Shown in pieces: positions 7,854 to 17,050 of a stretch of 64,000 nucleotides of DNA; the stretch's first letter is position 1, and every line of letters starts with the position of its first letter. The stretch is from Mesorhizobium sp. ORS 3359 (GTDB lineage Bacteria; Pseudomonadota; Alphaproteobacteria; Rhizobiales; Rhizobiaceae): positions 141,438 through 205,437 of the forward strand of contig CCNC01000045.1 in the NCBI GenBank assembly GCA_000824845.1, read 5' to 3'. The notes beneath the pieces were generated by a model, which saw nothing but the letters and a program-made list of their open reading frames with translations, made no database searches and was not told the DNA's origin. The translations under genes and the position numbers were made by a program.

Positions 7854-9038
7854 ATGTCGAACAGCAATCAATCAGCTTTTATAACTGAGGCGCCGCGCGC
7901 GCCGATCCCGGCCGCCGCCTATCTGCTGACCGGCTGCATCGCCGTCATCGGCTCTAATTCGCTGGTTCTGGGACCGATCGCGCCGGCCGTCGCGGCGTCG
8001 TTCGGCGCCAGCGTGCCGGCGGTGATGACGGCTGCCGCCGCCTTCGGCCTCGGCACCTCGGCCAGCGCGCTCTTCCTTGCCCGCTACATCGACCGCATCG
8101 GCGCGCGCCGTATGCTGCAGGGTGCGTTGTTGTTGCTGGCCCTGGCGCTGGTCGCCAGCGCGTTGGCGCCGACGGTGACGACGTTGATGGCGGCCCAGCT
8201 CGTCGCCGGCATTGCCGCCGGCATCGCCATGCCGGCGATCTATGCCAGCTCGGCCGCGATCGCGCCGCCCGGCCGCGAGAGCGGCACCATCGGTGTGGTG
8301 CTGACCGGCTGGACGCTTTCCATGGTCGCCGGCGTCTCGCTGTCTGCGGTGATTGCTGATCTCATCCATTGGCGGGCCGTCTTCGCGGCCGTGGCGCTGC
8401 TGGGGGCAACGGCCGTCGCCGGTCTGGCGATGAGCTCGCTGCACGACACCAGGAAAAGCGGCCCCGCGCCGTCGCCACTCGGCGCGCTCGCCGTTCCCGG
8501 CATTCTGCCGCTGCTCATTGCCTGCGGCGCCTTCATGACCGCCTTCTATGGCGTTTACGGCTATCTCGGCGATCATCTCCATGAAGCCCTCGGCGAGCCG
8601 GTCAGCGCCAACGGCCTGGCGGCGGTCGCCTACGGCGTCGGCTTCGGCGCGGCGGCCTTGCTGGATGGCGTCATCGATCGTCTCGGCGCGCGTCGTGTCA
8701 TGCCCTTCGCCTATCTGCTGGTCGCCGCCGTCTATGTCGCGATCGCGCTGGCGAGTGGCGGCTTCGGCCCGTTGATCGCGACGATCGCCGTCTGGGGCTT
8801 GGCCAACCATTTCGGGCTCAACGTGCTGGTCATGCGCCTCACCGCGCTCGACCCGTCGCGGCGTGGCACCATCATGGGGCTGAACAGCGCGGTCACCTAT
8901 CTCGCCGTCACCGTCGGCACGGCAGGCTTCGGCCCGCTCTACACGAGCCTCGGCTTCGCCAACTGCGCCCTGATCGCCGCTGGATTGATGCTGGTGGCGG
9001 CGGGCGCGGCTGCATGGCGGTCGTCCATCCGGCAATAG
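7854..9038 (+). CDS. MFS transporter (probable exporter)
   Basis: The 394-residue product is hydrophobic throughout with the pattern of 12 membrane helices. It has the loop 2-3 signature of drug/sugar-efflux MFS proteins (ARYIDRIGARRMLQGALLL) and a repeat of it in the second half (DGVIDRLGARRVMPFAYLL). It is divergent from an Lrp/AsnC regulator with only 48 bp between them, which points to regulation by an amino acid or similar small effector. The substrate is not predictable; arabinose-efflux or chloramphenicol-resistance-like annotations would fit equally well. Confidence 0.88.
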   Translation: MSNSNQSAFITEAPRAPIPAAAYLLTGCIAVIGSNSLVLGPIAPAVAASFGASVPAVMTAAAAFGLGTSASALFLARYIDRIGARRMLQGALLLLALALVASALAPTVTTLMAAQLVAGIAAGIAMPAIYASSAAIAPPGRESGTIGVVLTGWTLSMVAGVSLSAVIADLIHWRAVFAAVALLGATAVAGLAMSSLHDTRKSGPAPSPLGALAVPGILPLLIACGAFMTAFYGVYGYLGDHLHEALGEPVSANGLAAVAYGVGFGAAALLDGVIDRLGARRVMPFAYLLVAAVYVAIALASGGFGPLIATIAVWGLANHFGLNVLVMRLTALDPSRRGTIMGLNSAVTYLAVTVGTAGFGPLYTSLGFANCALIAAGLMLVAAGAAAWRSSIRQ

Positions 9039-9096
9039 GCTTGCATCTGCGTTCACACCTTCGCTAAGGCTGGCTTGCGAACCGGAGTCGCAGCCG

Positions 9097-9519
9097 ATGA
9101 AGACGACGCTCGAGATCACCGCCGAGCCCCTGCAGCGGGACCTTGCTTTCCTGGGCGAAAGTCTCACCGCTTTCAATGATGGCGACGTCGGCCCCTCAGG
9201 CAAGAAGCCTCTCGTTGTCTTCGTGCGCGACGAGCATGATGCCGTCGTTGCCGGCATATCCGGCTACACCGCCTGGGGCTGGCTTTACGTGCAGTGGCTG
9301 TGGGTCGACGAAAAACTGCGCGGAAATCGCGTTGCCGCCGCCATGCTCGACGCCGCCGAACAGGAAGCTGTCGCGCGCGGGTGCCATGGCGCCTGGATCG
9401 ACACTTTCAATCCGATTGCCGAAAAGGTCTATCGGCGTCAGGGCTACCAGCCGTTCGGCGAATTGCCGGATTTCCCGATCGGCCGCCGCCGCGTCTTCCT
9501 GCGGAAGACGTTGCCCTAA
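9097..9519 (+). CDS. GNAT-family N-acetyltransferase
   Basis: The 140-residue protein has the GNAT acetyl-CoA loop in the tract [29 protein letters not shown], where the consensus Q/RxxGxG/A is modified to RGNRVA, followed by the [27 protein letters not shown] strand-helix that is typical of this fold. Length is normal for a stand-alone GNAT. The acceptor substrate is unknown. Its stop codon overlaps that of the convergent anmK gene. Confidence 0.85.
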   Translation: MKTTLEITAEPLQRDLAFLGESLTAFNDGDVGPSGKKPLVVFVRDEHDAVVAGISGYTAWGWLYVQWLWVDEKLRGNRVAAAMLDAAEQEAVARGCHGAWIDTFNPIAEKVYRRQGYQPFGELPDFPIGRRRVFLRKTLP

Positions 9520-10631
9520 CCTGCCAGCTTTCCGCCGCGCAGCGGCTCTGGCGCGCCGGTGGTGCTCGGAAAGCTGATCGGCAGGCCGCGCAGCACGCGC
9601 ACGGCGAGGAAAGCGAAGCACTCCGCTTCCACCGCGTCGCCCTTCCAGCCAAGCGTCTCGGCCTGCACCACTTCGACGCCGGCGCGGCTTTCGAGCATCG
9701 CCATCATCGTCGGGTTGTGGCGGCCGCCGCCGCTCACCGCCAGCCGCTTCGGCCGGCGCGGCAACAGGTCGAGCGCCTTCCCGACGGCCGAGACCGTGAA
9801 GGCCGTCAGCGTCGCCGCGCCGTCCTCCACGCCGAGCCCTTCGGCCATCGCCGCGGTGAAGTCGAAGCGGTCGAGCGATTTCGGATAGGGCTTCCTCAGG
9901 TACGGATGCTGCAAGAGCCTGGCGAGCCGTTCCTCATCGACCTTGCCGGCGGCCGCCAGCCTGCCGTCGCGGTCCATCTCGCCGAGCCCTTTCGACTTGA
10001 TGAAATCATTGACCGGCGCATTGGCCGGCCCGGTGTCGAAGGCGACGATATTATCCTGGCCGTCCCACCAGGTGATGTTGCCGACGCCGCCGAGATTGAG
10101 CACGGCGGTGTCGCCGCTCGGATCGGCTTCCTTGAGCAGCGCGGCATGATAGGCGGCGGCCAGAGGCGCGCCTTGCCCGCCGGCCGCAACATCGGCCGAG
10201 CGAAAGTCATAGGCGACCTTGGTGCCGAGCAGCGAAGCCATCAGCTCGCCATCGCCGAGCTGGCGCGTGCGGCCGATCCGCCCCGGCTGCGGCGCGCGAT
10301 GCAGCACCGTCTGGCCGTGGAAGCCGACGACGCCGATCTCGGCCATGCGCATGCCCTGGCTCTCGACCAGATCCTTGACCGCTGCCGACTGCGCGCGCGT
10401 CAGCGCCTCCTCGGCCTCGCGAAAGATCGACGGCTCCGGCCCTTCGAAATTCCAGGCGCGCGCCTGGCGCAGCGTCTCTTCGAGCAGGGCGCGGATCGAT
10501 TGCGGGTAGGGGGCCAGCGTGTAGGTGCCGGTGTCGGCGATGCGCTCGCCATCCGTCTTGATCAGCGCCACGTCCATATTGCCGTCGAGCACCGTGCCGG
10601 TCATCAGCCCGACGGCCCAGATTGGTTCCAT
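9516..10631 (-). CDS. anmK: Anhydro-N-acetylmuramic acid kinase
   Basis: The 371-residue protein starts with [24 protein letters not shown], the ATP-phosphate loop of AnmK, and contains [24 protein letters not shown] and the C-terminal ISGGGRHN-like motif [12 protein letters not shown]. AnmK hydrolyses and phosphorylates 1,6-anhydro-MurNAc to MurNAc-6-phosphate in cell-wall recycling. The start at 10631 is chosen because the family fold begins there; an extension to 10661 adds unconserved residues. No other recycling genes are adjacent. Confidence 0.93.
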   Translation of the reverse strand: MEPIWAVGLMTGTVLDGNMDVALIKTDGERIADTGTYTLAPYPQSIRALLEETLRQARAWNFEGPEPSIFREAEEALTRAQSAAVKDLVESQGMRMAEIGVVGFHGQTVLHRAPQPGRIGRTRQLGDGELMASLLGTKVAYDFRSADVAAGGQGAPLAAAYHAALLKEADPSGDTAVLNLGGVGNITWWDGQDNIVAFDTGPANAPVNDFIKSKGLGEMDRDGRLAAAGKVDEERLARLLQHPYLRKPYPKSLDRFDFTAAMAEGLGVEDGAATLTAFTVSAVGKALDLLPRRPKRLAVSGGGRHNPTMMAMLESRAGVEVVQAETLGWKGDAVEAECFAFLAVRVLRGLPISFPSTTGAPEPLRGGKLAG

Positions 10632-10820
10632 GGTCTTGTCCCCGAATCGTCGTCCAACCACGTGTCGGACGGATCGGCGCGGCAGGCAAGCCTTTCACCG
10701 TGCCTTTGCCGGCGGCCTTTTGCGCCAAATGGCGAAAATCGAGCAACCACGTTCTTGCCTCTTGCCGCCGAAGGCGCGAGCCTGCTCGACCGTCGCCGAC
10801 CTGTCTCAAGGAGAAATGCC

Positions 10821-11510
10821 ATGGCAGCCAATGTCGCAGTGATCGCGGGCGCCGGCTCCGGCTTAAGCGCCTCGCTGGCGCGGCTTCTCGCCAGGGAAGG
10901 CTTCCGCGTCGTTCTCGCTGCGCGCAATGTCGACAAACTGGCCGCGCTGGCGAAGGAAACCGGCGCGGTGGCCGTCGAAACCGACGTGTCGGACGCGGCC
11001 TCCGTCGAGCGGCTGTTCGAGATGGCCGATAAGGCAGGCCCGCTCGAAATCGCCGTCTTCAACGCCAGCGGCCGCACGCGCGGGCCGATCGCCGATCTAG
11101 ATCCCGAGGCGGTCAAGCAAGCTCTGCTAGTCGGCGCCTATGGCGGCTTCCTGGTCGGCCGGCAGGCGGCGCGCCGGCTTCTTGCACGGGGCTCGGGTTC
11201 GATCCTGTTCACCGGCGCCACGGCAAGCCTGAAGGGCTTTTCCGGCTCGGCCGGTTTCGCCATGCCGAAATTCGGCCTGCGCGGGCTGGCGCAATCGATG
11301 GCGCGCGAACTCGGCCCGAAGAACATCCACGTCGCGCATTTCATCATCGACGGCCAGATCGCGCCGGCCGGTCAGGCGCCGGAGCCCGAACGTCCGGACC
11401 GCCGCCTCTCGCCCGACGCGATCGCCGAGACCTACCTTGCGGTCCATCGCCAGCATCGCAGCGCCTGGAGCTTCGAGGTCGAGCTGAGGCCTTGGGTCGA
11501 GACGTTCTGA
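10821..11510 (+). CDS. Atypical SDR with substituted catalytic Tyr
   Basis: The start at ATG 10821 has AAGGAG 7 bases upstream. The 229-residue protein has an SDR fold, but key positions are altered. The cofactor loop reads GAGSGLSASLA, so the last Gly of GxxxGxG is Ser. The NNAG motif reads NASG. The YxxxK active site reads FAMPK, so Tyr is replaced by Phe while Lys is kept. The Ser position may be the T/S in FTGATAS. Such changes suggest weak, altered or purely binding activity. It lies alone between anmK (opposite strand) and an AT-rich promoter region. Confidence 0.85.
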   Translation: MAANVAVIAGAGSGLSASLARLLAREGFRVVLAARNVDKLAALAKETGAVAVETDVSDAASVERLFEMADKAGPLEIAVFNASGRTRGPIADLDPEAVKQALLVGAYGGFLVGRQAARRLLARGSGSILFTGATASLKGFSGSAGFAMPKFGLRGLAQSMARELGPKNIHVAHFIIDGQIAPAGQAPEPERPDRRLSPDAIAETYLAVHRQHRSAWSFEVELRPWVETF

Positions 11511-11704
11511 CGACCCACTGCACGAACCTTACAACAACGCCCTGCCGTGGCTGCGTTATTTTAGAAGGTCTTGATATTCCATGATGCCATTTTAGCGATT
11601 TACAATGTAAAAAAGCGAAAAATAAAAGATACCTTTACTTAACTTCGGCGTGCATACTGCGGTTTGTTCAGATCTGTTGTCCGGCTCTCCTGAGCGAATT
11701 GAGA

Positions 11705-12547
11705 ATGGGCATGCCGCTTACACGTCGCACGCTGTTTGCAGCCGGAGGCGGAGGGCTGCTGATCGCGCAGGCGCAAGCCGTGGCCACGCCGGCCCAGGCG
11801 CAAGACGCTCCAAAGCCCATCGTGACCGACAACAAGCTGCGCATCGCCATGCCCGGTTTCGCCTCCGATCCGTTCTTTCCGGCCGATGGCTCAGGAGACA
11901 ACGGCATCGACATGGATCTTGCGCGCGGCATAGCCGCCGAGCTTGGCGTCGAACCCGTGTTCGACCGGTCCGCCGCGACCTTCGATGGCATGGTGCAAAG
12001 GCTGACGTCCGGTCAGGCGGACCTGGCGATCGGCAAGCTCAGCCGCACGCTTAAGCGCGGCCGCTCGATCCTCTATTCCCGGCCTTACGCCATGCTGCAT
12101 CAGGGCCTGCTCGCCAATCGCGTGAACCTGGCGCGCATCACGCAAGGCAAGCCGCCCGAACAGATCATCCGCGATTTCTCCGGCGATCTCGGCGTGATCG
12201 AGGGCTCCTCCTTCGCCACCTACGCGGCGGCGACCTTTCCGCACGCCACCATCCAGCGCTTCGCGGGCTGGAACACGGTCATCGATGCGATCCGCAACGG
12301 CACGATCGACCTTGCTTATCGCGATGATTTCGAGATCAAGAAGCTGATGGTCGACGACCCGTCGATGACTGTCGTCGCGCGCTCGATCACGCTGACCGAC
12401 AAGGTCGACACAATCGCAGTCGGCGTCAGCCCGGCCAATCCGCATCTCGCCGCCTTTGTCGATCTCTATCTCGATCTGGCAAGGGGTCAGCAGGTCCTCA
12501 ACACCGACGAGATCATTGCGCGCTATCGCCAGGGGAGCAAAGCCTGA
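11705..12547 (+). CDS. Amino-acid-type solute-binding protein (SBP_bac_3), Tat-like signal
   Basis: The protein has a twin-arginine-like leader (LTRRTLFAAGGGGLL) ending near ATPAQAQ, and then a family 3 periplasmic-binding domain: NKLRIAMPGF, NGIDMDLARGIAAELGVEP, and IGKLSRTLKRGRSILYSRPY. Starts at TTG 11699, ATG 11705 and ATG 11711 are all possible, and none has a strong ribosome-binding site. It is directly followed, 2 bp after its stop, by a DAACS symporter and then an Asp/Glu racemase, with no ABC permease or ATPase. It may therefore deliver an acidic amino acid to the symporter or act as a sensor. Confidence 0.85.
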   Translation: MGMPLTRRTLFAAGGGGLLIAQAQAVATPAQAQDAPKPIVTDNKLRIAMPGFASDPFFPADGSGDNGIDMDLARGIAAELGVEPVFDRSAATFDGMVQRLTSGQADLAIGKLSRTLKRGRSILYSRPYAMLHQGLLANRVNLARITQGKPPEQIIRDFSGDLGVIEGSSFATYAAATFPHATIQRFAGWNTVIDAIRNGTIDLAYRDDFEIKKLMVDDPSMTVVARSITLTDKVDTIAVGVSPANPHLAAFVDLYLDLARGQQVLNTDEIIARYRQGSKA

Positions 12548-12549
12548 CA

Positions 12550-13914
12550 ATGGCCGTCTCGGATGCAGCCGCACCCATGCCTCTCGATTGGCGTCTGGCG
12601 GCAAAGCGCATCCTGCGCTCGCCGTTGACGACGATCATCATGATCCTGGCCGGGATACTGTGCGGACTGTACTACCCGGCCTTTGCCCATGCGATCAGCC
12701 CCGTGGCGCAGATCTACCTGAATTTCCTCAAGATGGTTGTCCTGCCCTATCTGGTCTCGTCCGTCATCTTCTCGATCACGGCGATGGTTCAGGACCCGAA
12801 ATCGGTCCGCTATCTCGGTAAAGTGGGCGTAGCCGTGTTGGTGGTGTCGTTTCTCGCCGTGCTGGTCAGCGGCACCTATTCGCTGATACTCAAGCCGGGC
12901 CAGATCGAGAACCCGCAGTCGCGCATCGAGCTCGGCGAATTCATCAATTCGCAAGGCAGCGTCTCCACCGATCTCGCCTTCCCGTTCCAGCCGCCACCGC
13001 CCACCGGCGATCCGAACGGCGGACATTCGATCTTCCTGGACCTGGTGCCGAACAACGTTTTCAACGCGCTGGCCTCGGGCCAGACCATCCAGGTCCTCTT
13101 GTTCTGCCTGCTTTTCGGGCTGGCGATGGGCAAGATTCCCCAGCCCTCGTCGCTGAGTCTGTCACAGGCGCTCAACGCGGTGTATCGGGCCTGCACGGTG
13201 CTGACCAACTGGTTCGTCTGGGGATTGCCCTTCGCAACCTTCGTCCTGATCGCCGACCAGACCGCGTCGACCGGCACCAAGCCGCTGATGCTGATGGGCG
13301 GCTATCTACTGGTGATGGGCCTTTCCTGCCTGACATTCCTCGCCTGCGCGTTTGCGATCATCGCTATACGCTCGCGGCGAAGCTACTGGGCCACGATCAA
13401 GACCCTTCAGCCGCTTCTGATGGTAGCCATCACGACGCGCTCCACTGTCGCCTCGCTGCCTTGGGTCATCAATCTTTTGAGCGAACGGCTGCGCTTCAAC
13501 CTGGTGGTGGTCGAGCTGCTCGTGCCGCTGCAGGCGGCGCTGCTGCGGACCGGGCCGGCGCTGGTCTACACATCCGGCGCCCTGTTCATTGCCCAGCTCT
13601 ACGGCCATCAGCTGGCGATCCCGGACCTCTTGCTTGTCGGCGTCGTCTCCGCGCTTCTGGCGCTGACGACCGGCGGCATGGGCAGCCTGCTCATCCTCTC
13701 GCAGATGTCCATCGTCTGCGGCTATCTGAAGCTTCCCTTCGAGGCGGCGTTCGCCCTGTTCGTCGCGGTGGACGCCGCCGTGGACACGCTGATGACTCTA
13801 TCCAGCGTCTCCACCGTGGCGGCAAGCACGGCAATGATCGCGCCCAGCCATCGGGAGGCGGCGCAGAGCGCTGAAACCGTCGCGCAAGAGCTCGAAGCCG
13901 AGTCGGCTCTATGA
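12550..13914 (+). CDS. Dicarboxylate/amino acid:cation symporter (DAACS) family, divergent motifs
   Basis: The 454-residue membrane protein has the glutamate-transporter layout of about eight helices plus two hairpins. The serine-rich hairpin reads TTRSTVASLPW, recognisable as SSSxAALP. The NMDGT substrate/Na+ motif of helix 7 is replaced by LLRTGPALVYTS, so the conserved Asn and Asp are missing. The helix 8 region keeps FEAAFALFVAVDAAVDTLMT. Loss of the sodium-site residues suggests proton coupling or a different mechanism. It is translationally coupled to the racemase (4-bp overlap) and follows the binding protein by 2 bp. Confidence 0.85.
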   Translation: MAVSDAAAPMPLDWRLAAKRILRSPLTTIIMILAGILCGLYYPAFAHAISPVAQIYLNFLKMVVLPYLVSSVIFSITAMVQDPKSVRYLGKVGVAVLVVSFLAVLVSGTYSLILKPGQIENPQSRIELGEFINSQGSVSTDLAFPFQPPPPTGDPNGGHSIFLDLVPNNVFNALASGQTIQVLLFCLLFGLAMGKIPQPSSLSLSQALNAVYRACTVLTNWFVWGLPFATFVLIADQTASTGTKPLMLMGGYLLVMGLSCLTFLACAFAIIAIRSRRSYWATIKTLQPLLMVAITTRSTVASLPWVINLLSERLRFNLVVVELLVPLQAALLRTGPALVYTSGALFIAQLYGHQLAIPDLLLVGVVSALLALTTGGMGSLLILSQMSIVCGYLKLPFEAAFALFVAVDAAVDTLMTLSSVSTVAASTAMIAPSHREAAQSAETVAQELEAESAL

Positions 13915-14708
13915 TCGACGACGCCATCCGTCCGCAGCTCGGCATCATTGGCGGTCTCGGGCCGCTGGCGTCGGCAGACTTCTACTTCAAGCTCACCCGA
14001 ATGACCGAGGCGCTGCGCGACAACGGGCATGTGCCTTCCGTCATCCTCAGCCTGCCGCAGCTGCCCGACAGGACCGAAGCGATCCTGACCGGTCATGACG
14101 GGCCGCTGGCGCCGCTGCAGGCCGCGGTCGCAACGCTCAACGCGCTCGGCGTTGCCTGCATCGCCATGCCCTGCAACACCGCCCATCATTGGTACGACAA
14201 GCTGGCGGCGAACTCGCCAGCCGAGATCATCCACATCGGCGACGCGGTGGTGGCGGAGATCCGCCGCGGGCTGGACCGGGGCAGGGTAGCGAACCTTGCA
14301 ACAAGGGGCACCCTGGTTTCCGGTTTCTATCAGCACAGGATAGCGGCGGCGGGCTTCGACCTCTGCCTTCCGCAGGATGCCGAGTTTCAGGAACGCGTCG
14401 ACAGCGCGATCATGCTCGTCAAGGCCGGTTCGATCGCGCAAGCCGCGGCCGAGACCGAGCGCGCGCTTTATCTCGCGCAAATGGCCGGCGCAGATGTCGC
14501 CCTGCTTGGCTGCACGGAACTTTCCGTCGTGGCAGCCAGCCTCGGCGACACGAACGGACTGGTCGTCGTCGACAGCAATGCGGCGCTGGCGCGGGCCAGC
14601 CTGCAACGGTTGGGATACCCTGTGCAGGAAGCGCGAGGCCTGCCCACCGTCTCGTCGCTGCCGGCAGACGGCCGTCCGTCCTTGCGTGTCACCCGGCGGG
14701 CTTCCTAA
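13911..14708 (+). CDS. Aspartate/glutamate racemase family protein
   Basis: This 265-residue protein carries the two catalytic cysteines of PLP-independent racemases: AMPCNTAHHWY (about residue 86) and LLGCTELS (about residue 202), plus the N-terminal GIIGGLGPLASADFYFK and a Thr/Asn pattern typical of RacD/YgeA. The start overlaps the symporter stop (ATGA), giving one operon with the binding protein and symporter. The operon therefore reads as uptake and stereo-inversion of aspartate, glutamate or a related acidic amino acid. The specific substrate is inferred from context. Confidence 0.9.
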   Translation: MIDDAIRPQLGIIGGLGPLASADFYFKLTRMTEALRDNGHVPSVILSLPQLPDRTEAILTGHDGPLAPLQAAVATLNALGVACIAMPCNTAHHWYDKLAANSPAEIIHIGDAVVAEIRRGLDRGRVANLATRGTLVSGFYQHRIAAAGFDLCLPQDAEFQERVDSAIMLVKAGSIAQAAAETERALYLAQMAGADVALLGCTELSVVAASLGDTNGLVVVDSNAALARASLQRLGYPVQEARGLPTVSSLPADGRPSLRVTRRAS

Positions 14709-14756
14709 TGCATGGCGCCCAGAAGTGTGCAGCGGTTCTGGGACAACGACATGCAT
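14708..14756. repeat. Dispersed palindromic repeat, family 1 copy A
   Basis: An imperfect palindrome begins and ends with ATGCAT and has inner arms CCCAGAA/TTCTGGG. It is followed by the tract CAAACAAAGACTTTAAGG. The copies at 19181 and 56949 share the core layout (arm-AGTG-spacer-CGGTT-arm, GACATGC, CAAAGACCTGAAGC), so this is an interspersed rhizobial-type intergenic element. It begins within the stop codon of the racemase gene and may act as an mRNA 3' hairpin. Confidence 0.75.
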
Positions 14757-15022
14757 CAAACAAAGACTTTAAGGCCGCGTCGCCCGAATCCGGTTCGGCG
14801 CGATGCGCTTTAGACGCGCAAGTTTCCATCGCCTTGCAGTCGATATCCGCTTGCCAGCGGCTAATGTGCTCCAGGTCATAAAATCTTTGAGAGAATATTT
14901 TCCGCCTCCCGTCCGAGAGGAAATGCGCTTCTTTGCCCGAGCGGGCAGCATTGGTGATGCTTGATATCAAGGCTTCGCATTCCGCCAGGCCCAAATGATT
15001 TCAGGATTGCAAGGAACGCATC
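14757..15022. other. Intergenic region upstream of metQ, with perfect 12-bp palindrome
   Basis: The 314 bp between the racemase and metQ hold repeat copy A and about 265 bp with no convincing gene. A perfect palindrome CTTGATATCAAG at 14960-14971 lies about 55 bp before metQ and is a candidate operator. I looked for SAM-II-type and other SAM riboswitch signatures and did not see them. An opposite-strand frame here would need a TTG start and runs through the repeat, so it is not called. Confidence 0.5.
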
Positions 15023-15874
15023 ATGTCCGAACGCGGCAACGCTTCAAATTCTCTCGTTACGTCAATCACCAGGCGCGCCGGACTGGCGGCACTTCTCGCC
15101 ACGACATTGGCCGTCATCGGCCTCAACGCGCCGTCGCCGTCCTTCGCCGAGGAGAAGAAGGCGATCAAGGTCGGCATCATCAGCGGCGAGGACGAGGATG
15201 TCTGGCGCGTCGTCACCGCCGAGGCGGCCAAGAAAGGGCTGACCATCGAGACCGTCGTCTTCAACGACTACACGCAGCCCAACGAGGCGCTGGAGCGCGG
15301 CGAGATCGACGCCAACGCCTTCCAGCACAAGCCTTATCTCGACAACCAGATCAAGACCCAAGGCTATCATATCGTGCCGGTCGGCTATACCGGCGTCTGG
15401 CCGATCGGGCTCTATTCGAAGAAGCACGCCAAGGTCGCCGACCTGCCGGAAGGCGCTGTCATCGGCCTGCCCAACGACCCGTCCAACGAAGGCCGCGCGC
15501 TGCACGTGCTGGAGCATGAAGGCCTGATCAAGCTCAAGGATGGCACCGGCATCCTGGCGACCACCGCCGACATTGCCGACAACCCGAAGAAGCTCGAGAT
15601 CAAGGAGCTCGACGCCGGCATCGTCGGCCGCTCGGTCGACGATCTCGACGCCGCGATCGTCAACACCGACTGGGCGCTGAAGAGCGGCCTCGGCCCGGAA
15701 AATCGCATCGCGCAGGAGCCGGTGGCCGACAACCCCTACCGCAACTTCATCGCGGTCAAGATCGGAAGCGAGAACGAGCCCTGGGTGAAGACGCTGGTCG
15801 CCTCCTACCAGAACGAGACCGTCAAGGCCGAGTTCGACAAGGTCTACAAGGGCACCGGGATCAGCGCCTATTGA
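15023..15874 (+). CDS. metQ: MetQ/NlpA-family methionine ABC transporter substrate-binding protein
   Basis: The 283-residue protein has a leader with RRAGLAALLATTLAVIG and an apparent AFA-like cleavage before EEKKAIKVGI; there is no lipobox cysteine, unlike E. coli MetQ. The mature domain shows NlpA-family features: TVVFNDYTQPNEALERGEIDANAFQHKPYLD, IGLPNDPSNEGRAL and the LDAAIVNTDWAL segment near the C terminus. It binds methionine or a related compound in the periplasm. It is the first gene of a metQ-metN-metI operon; in most organisms metQ comes last, so the order here is altered. Confidence 0.93.
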   Translation: MSERGNASNSLVTSITRRAGLAALLATTLAVIGLNAPSPSFAEEKKAIKVGIISGEDEDVWRVVTAEAAKKGLTIETVVFNDYTQPNEALERGEIDANAFQHKPYLDNQIKTQGYHIVPVGYTGVWPIGLYSKKHAKVADLPEGAVIGLPNDPSNEGRALHVLEHEGLIKLKDGTGILATTADIADNPKKLEIKELDAGIVGRSVDDLDAAIVNTDWALKSGLGPENRIAQEPVADNPYRNFIAVKIGSENEPWVKTLVASYQNETVKAEFDKVYKGTGISAY

Positions 15875-15898
15875 CCCGGCGCATGGTTGGCAGAGATG

Positions 15899-15924
15899 GG
15901 CGGTCCGCTGTTGAGCGGACCGCC
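15899..15924 (+). promoter_or_regulatory. Intercistronic hairpin between metQ and metN
   Basis: A perfect 11-bp stem GGCGGTCCGCT/AGCGGACCGCC with a GTTG tetraloop lies 25 bp after the metQ stop and 35 bp before metN. No T-run follows, so it is not a canonical terminator. Such hairpins protect the upstream mRNA and raise binding-protein levels over the ATPase and permease, which would fit metQ being encoded first. Confidence 0.65.
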
Positions 15925-15958
15925 GTCGCCTTTGCGTGGCACTGAAACGGACATAGAG

Positions 15959-17050
15959 ATGAACCAGCACGTCACCGCCGGACTTGCCGATCCGGTCCGC
16001 GTCGAGCCGACCGGGCGGGAAGACGTTGTCCGCCTCGTCGATCTGAAGCGCCGCTTCGGCGCGACGGCGGCGCTCGACGGCGTCTCGCTGACCGTGAAGA
16101 AGGGCGAGATCCTCGGTATCATCGGCCGCAGCGGCGCCGGCAAGTCGACGCTGATCCGCTGCCTGAACGGGCTGGAGCGGCCGGATTCCGGCGAGGTCTT
16201 CATCGAGGGGCGCGAGATCAGCCGCCTCGGCGAGCGCGAGTTGCAGCCGCTGCGCCGCCGCATCGGCATGGTATTCCAGCATTTCAATTTGTTGTCGGCC
16301 AAGACCGTCGAGGACAATGTCGCGCTGCCGCTCAAGATCGAAGGACGCCCGCGCGCCGAGCGTATGGGCCGCGCGGCCGAGCTGCTGCAACTCGTCGGCC
16401 TGTCGGAGAAAGCCAAGGCCTATCCGGCTTCGCTGTCGGGCGGCCAGAAGCAGCGCGTTGGCATCGCCAGGGCTTTGGCCGCGCGGCCGGCGCTGCTCTT
16501 GTCGGACGAGGCGACATCGGCGCTCGATCCGGAAACGACGCGCTCGATCCTGGCGCTGCTCAAGGACATCAATTCCAGGCTCGGCCTCACCATCCTGCTG
16601 ATCACGCACGAGATGGAAGTGATCCGCTCCATCGCCGATCGCGTGGCGGTGATCGACGCCGGCCGGATCGTCGAGGAGGGCGCCGTCTGGCAGGTCTTCG
16701 CCGATCCGAAGTCGGAGATCACCCGCAGCCTGCTCGGCGGCATCCGGCCGCAACTGCCGCCCGAGATTGCCAGCCGGCTGGTTCCGGGCGAAGGGGCGGA
16801 AACGATCCTCCGGATCGACGTCGCCGGCGAGGCGGCGCGTCGCCCGCTGCTGTCCGAGCTTGCCGCCAGCGTGCCCGGCGCGTTCCGGCTTGTGCATGGC
16901 GGCATTGACCATGTGCAGCAGGAGCCGGTCGGCACGCTGTTCGTGGCGGTCCCTGGAGCCGACGCAGCCCATCTGGCGGCGGTTATCGCTTTCCTGAAGA
17001 ACCGCGGCGCGCGGGTGGAGGTGCTTGGCCATGTCGCCGGTCCTGTTTGA
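15959..17050 (+). CDS. metN: Methionine ABC transporter ATP-binding protein
   Basis: The 363-residue protein has Walker A GRSGAGKST, signature LSGGQKQRVGIARAL, Walker B LLLSDEATSALDP and the switch His in LLITHEM. It ends with a C-terminal NIL/ACT-like domain (about residues 285-360), which in MetN binds methionine and inhibits transport. The start at ATG 15959 is chosen since an extension to 15887 would be translated through the intercistronic hairpin. Its 3' end overlaps metI by 20 bp. Confidence 0.93.
   Translation: MNQHVTAGLADPVRVEPTGREDVVRLVDLKRRFGATAALDGVSLTVKKGEILGIIGRSGAGKSTLIRCLNGLERPDSGEVFIEGREISRLGERELQPLRRRIGMVFQHFNLLSAKTVEDNVALPLKIEGRPRAERMGRAAELLQLVGLSEKAKAYPASLSGGQKQRVGIARALAARPALLLSDEATSALDPETTRSILALLKDINSRLGLTILLITHEMEVIRSIADRVAVIDAGRIVEEGAVWQVFADPKSEITRSLLGGIRPQLPPEIASRLVPGEGAETILRIDVAGEAARRPLLSELAASVPGAFRLVHGGIDHVQQEPVGTLFVAVPGADAAHLAAVIAFLKNRGARVEVLGHVAGPV

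Noticed and set aside
9294..11510. A 738-codon frame running through anmK into the SDR
   Set aside because: The part before 10821 is antisense to anmK; only the portion from ATG 10821, which has a good ribosome-binding site, is a real gene.
14689..14994. Minus-strand frame between the racemase and metQ
   Set aside because: It needs a TTG start without a ribosome-binding site, and half of it is repeat copy A.
14840..15022. SAM-type riboswitch upstream of metQ
   Set aside because: I looked for SAM-II and SAM-I core sequences and found none; only a perfect 12-bp palindrome is present.
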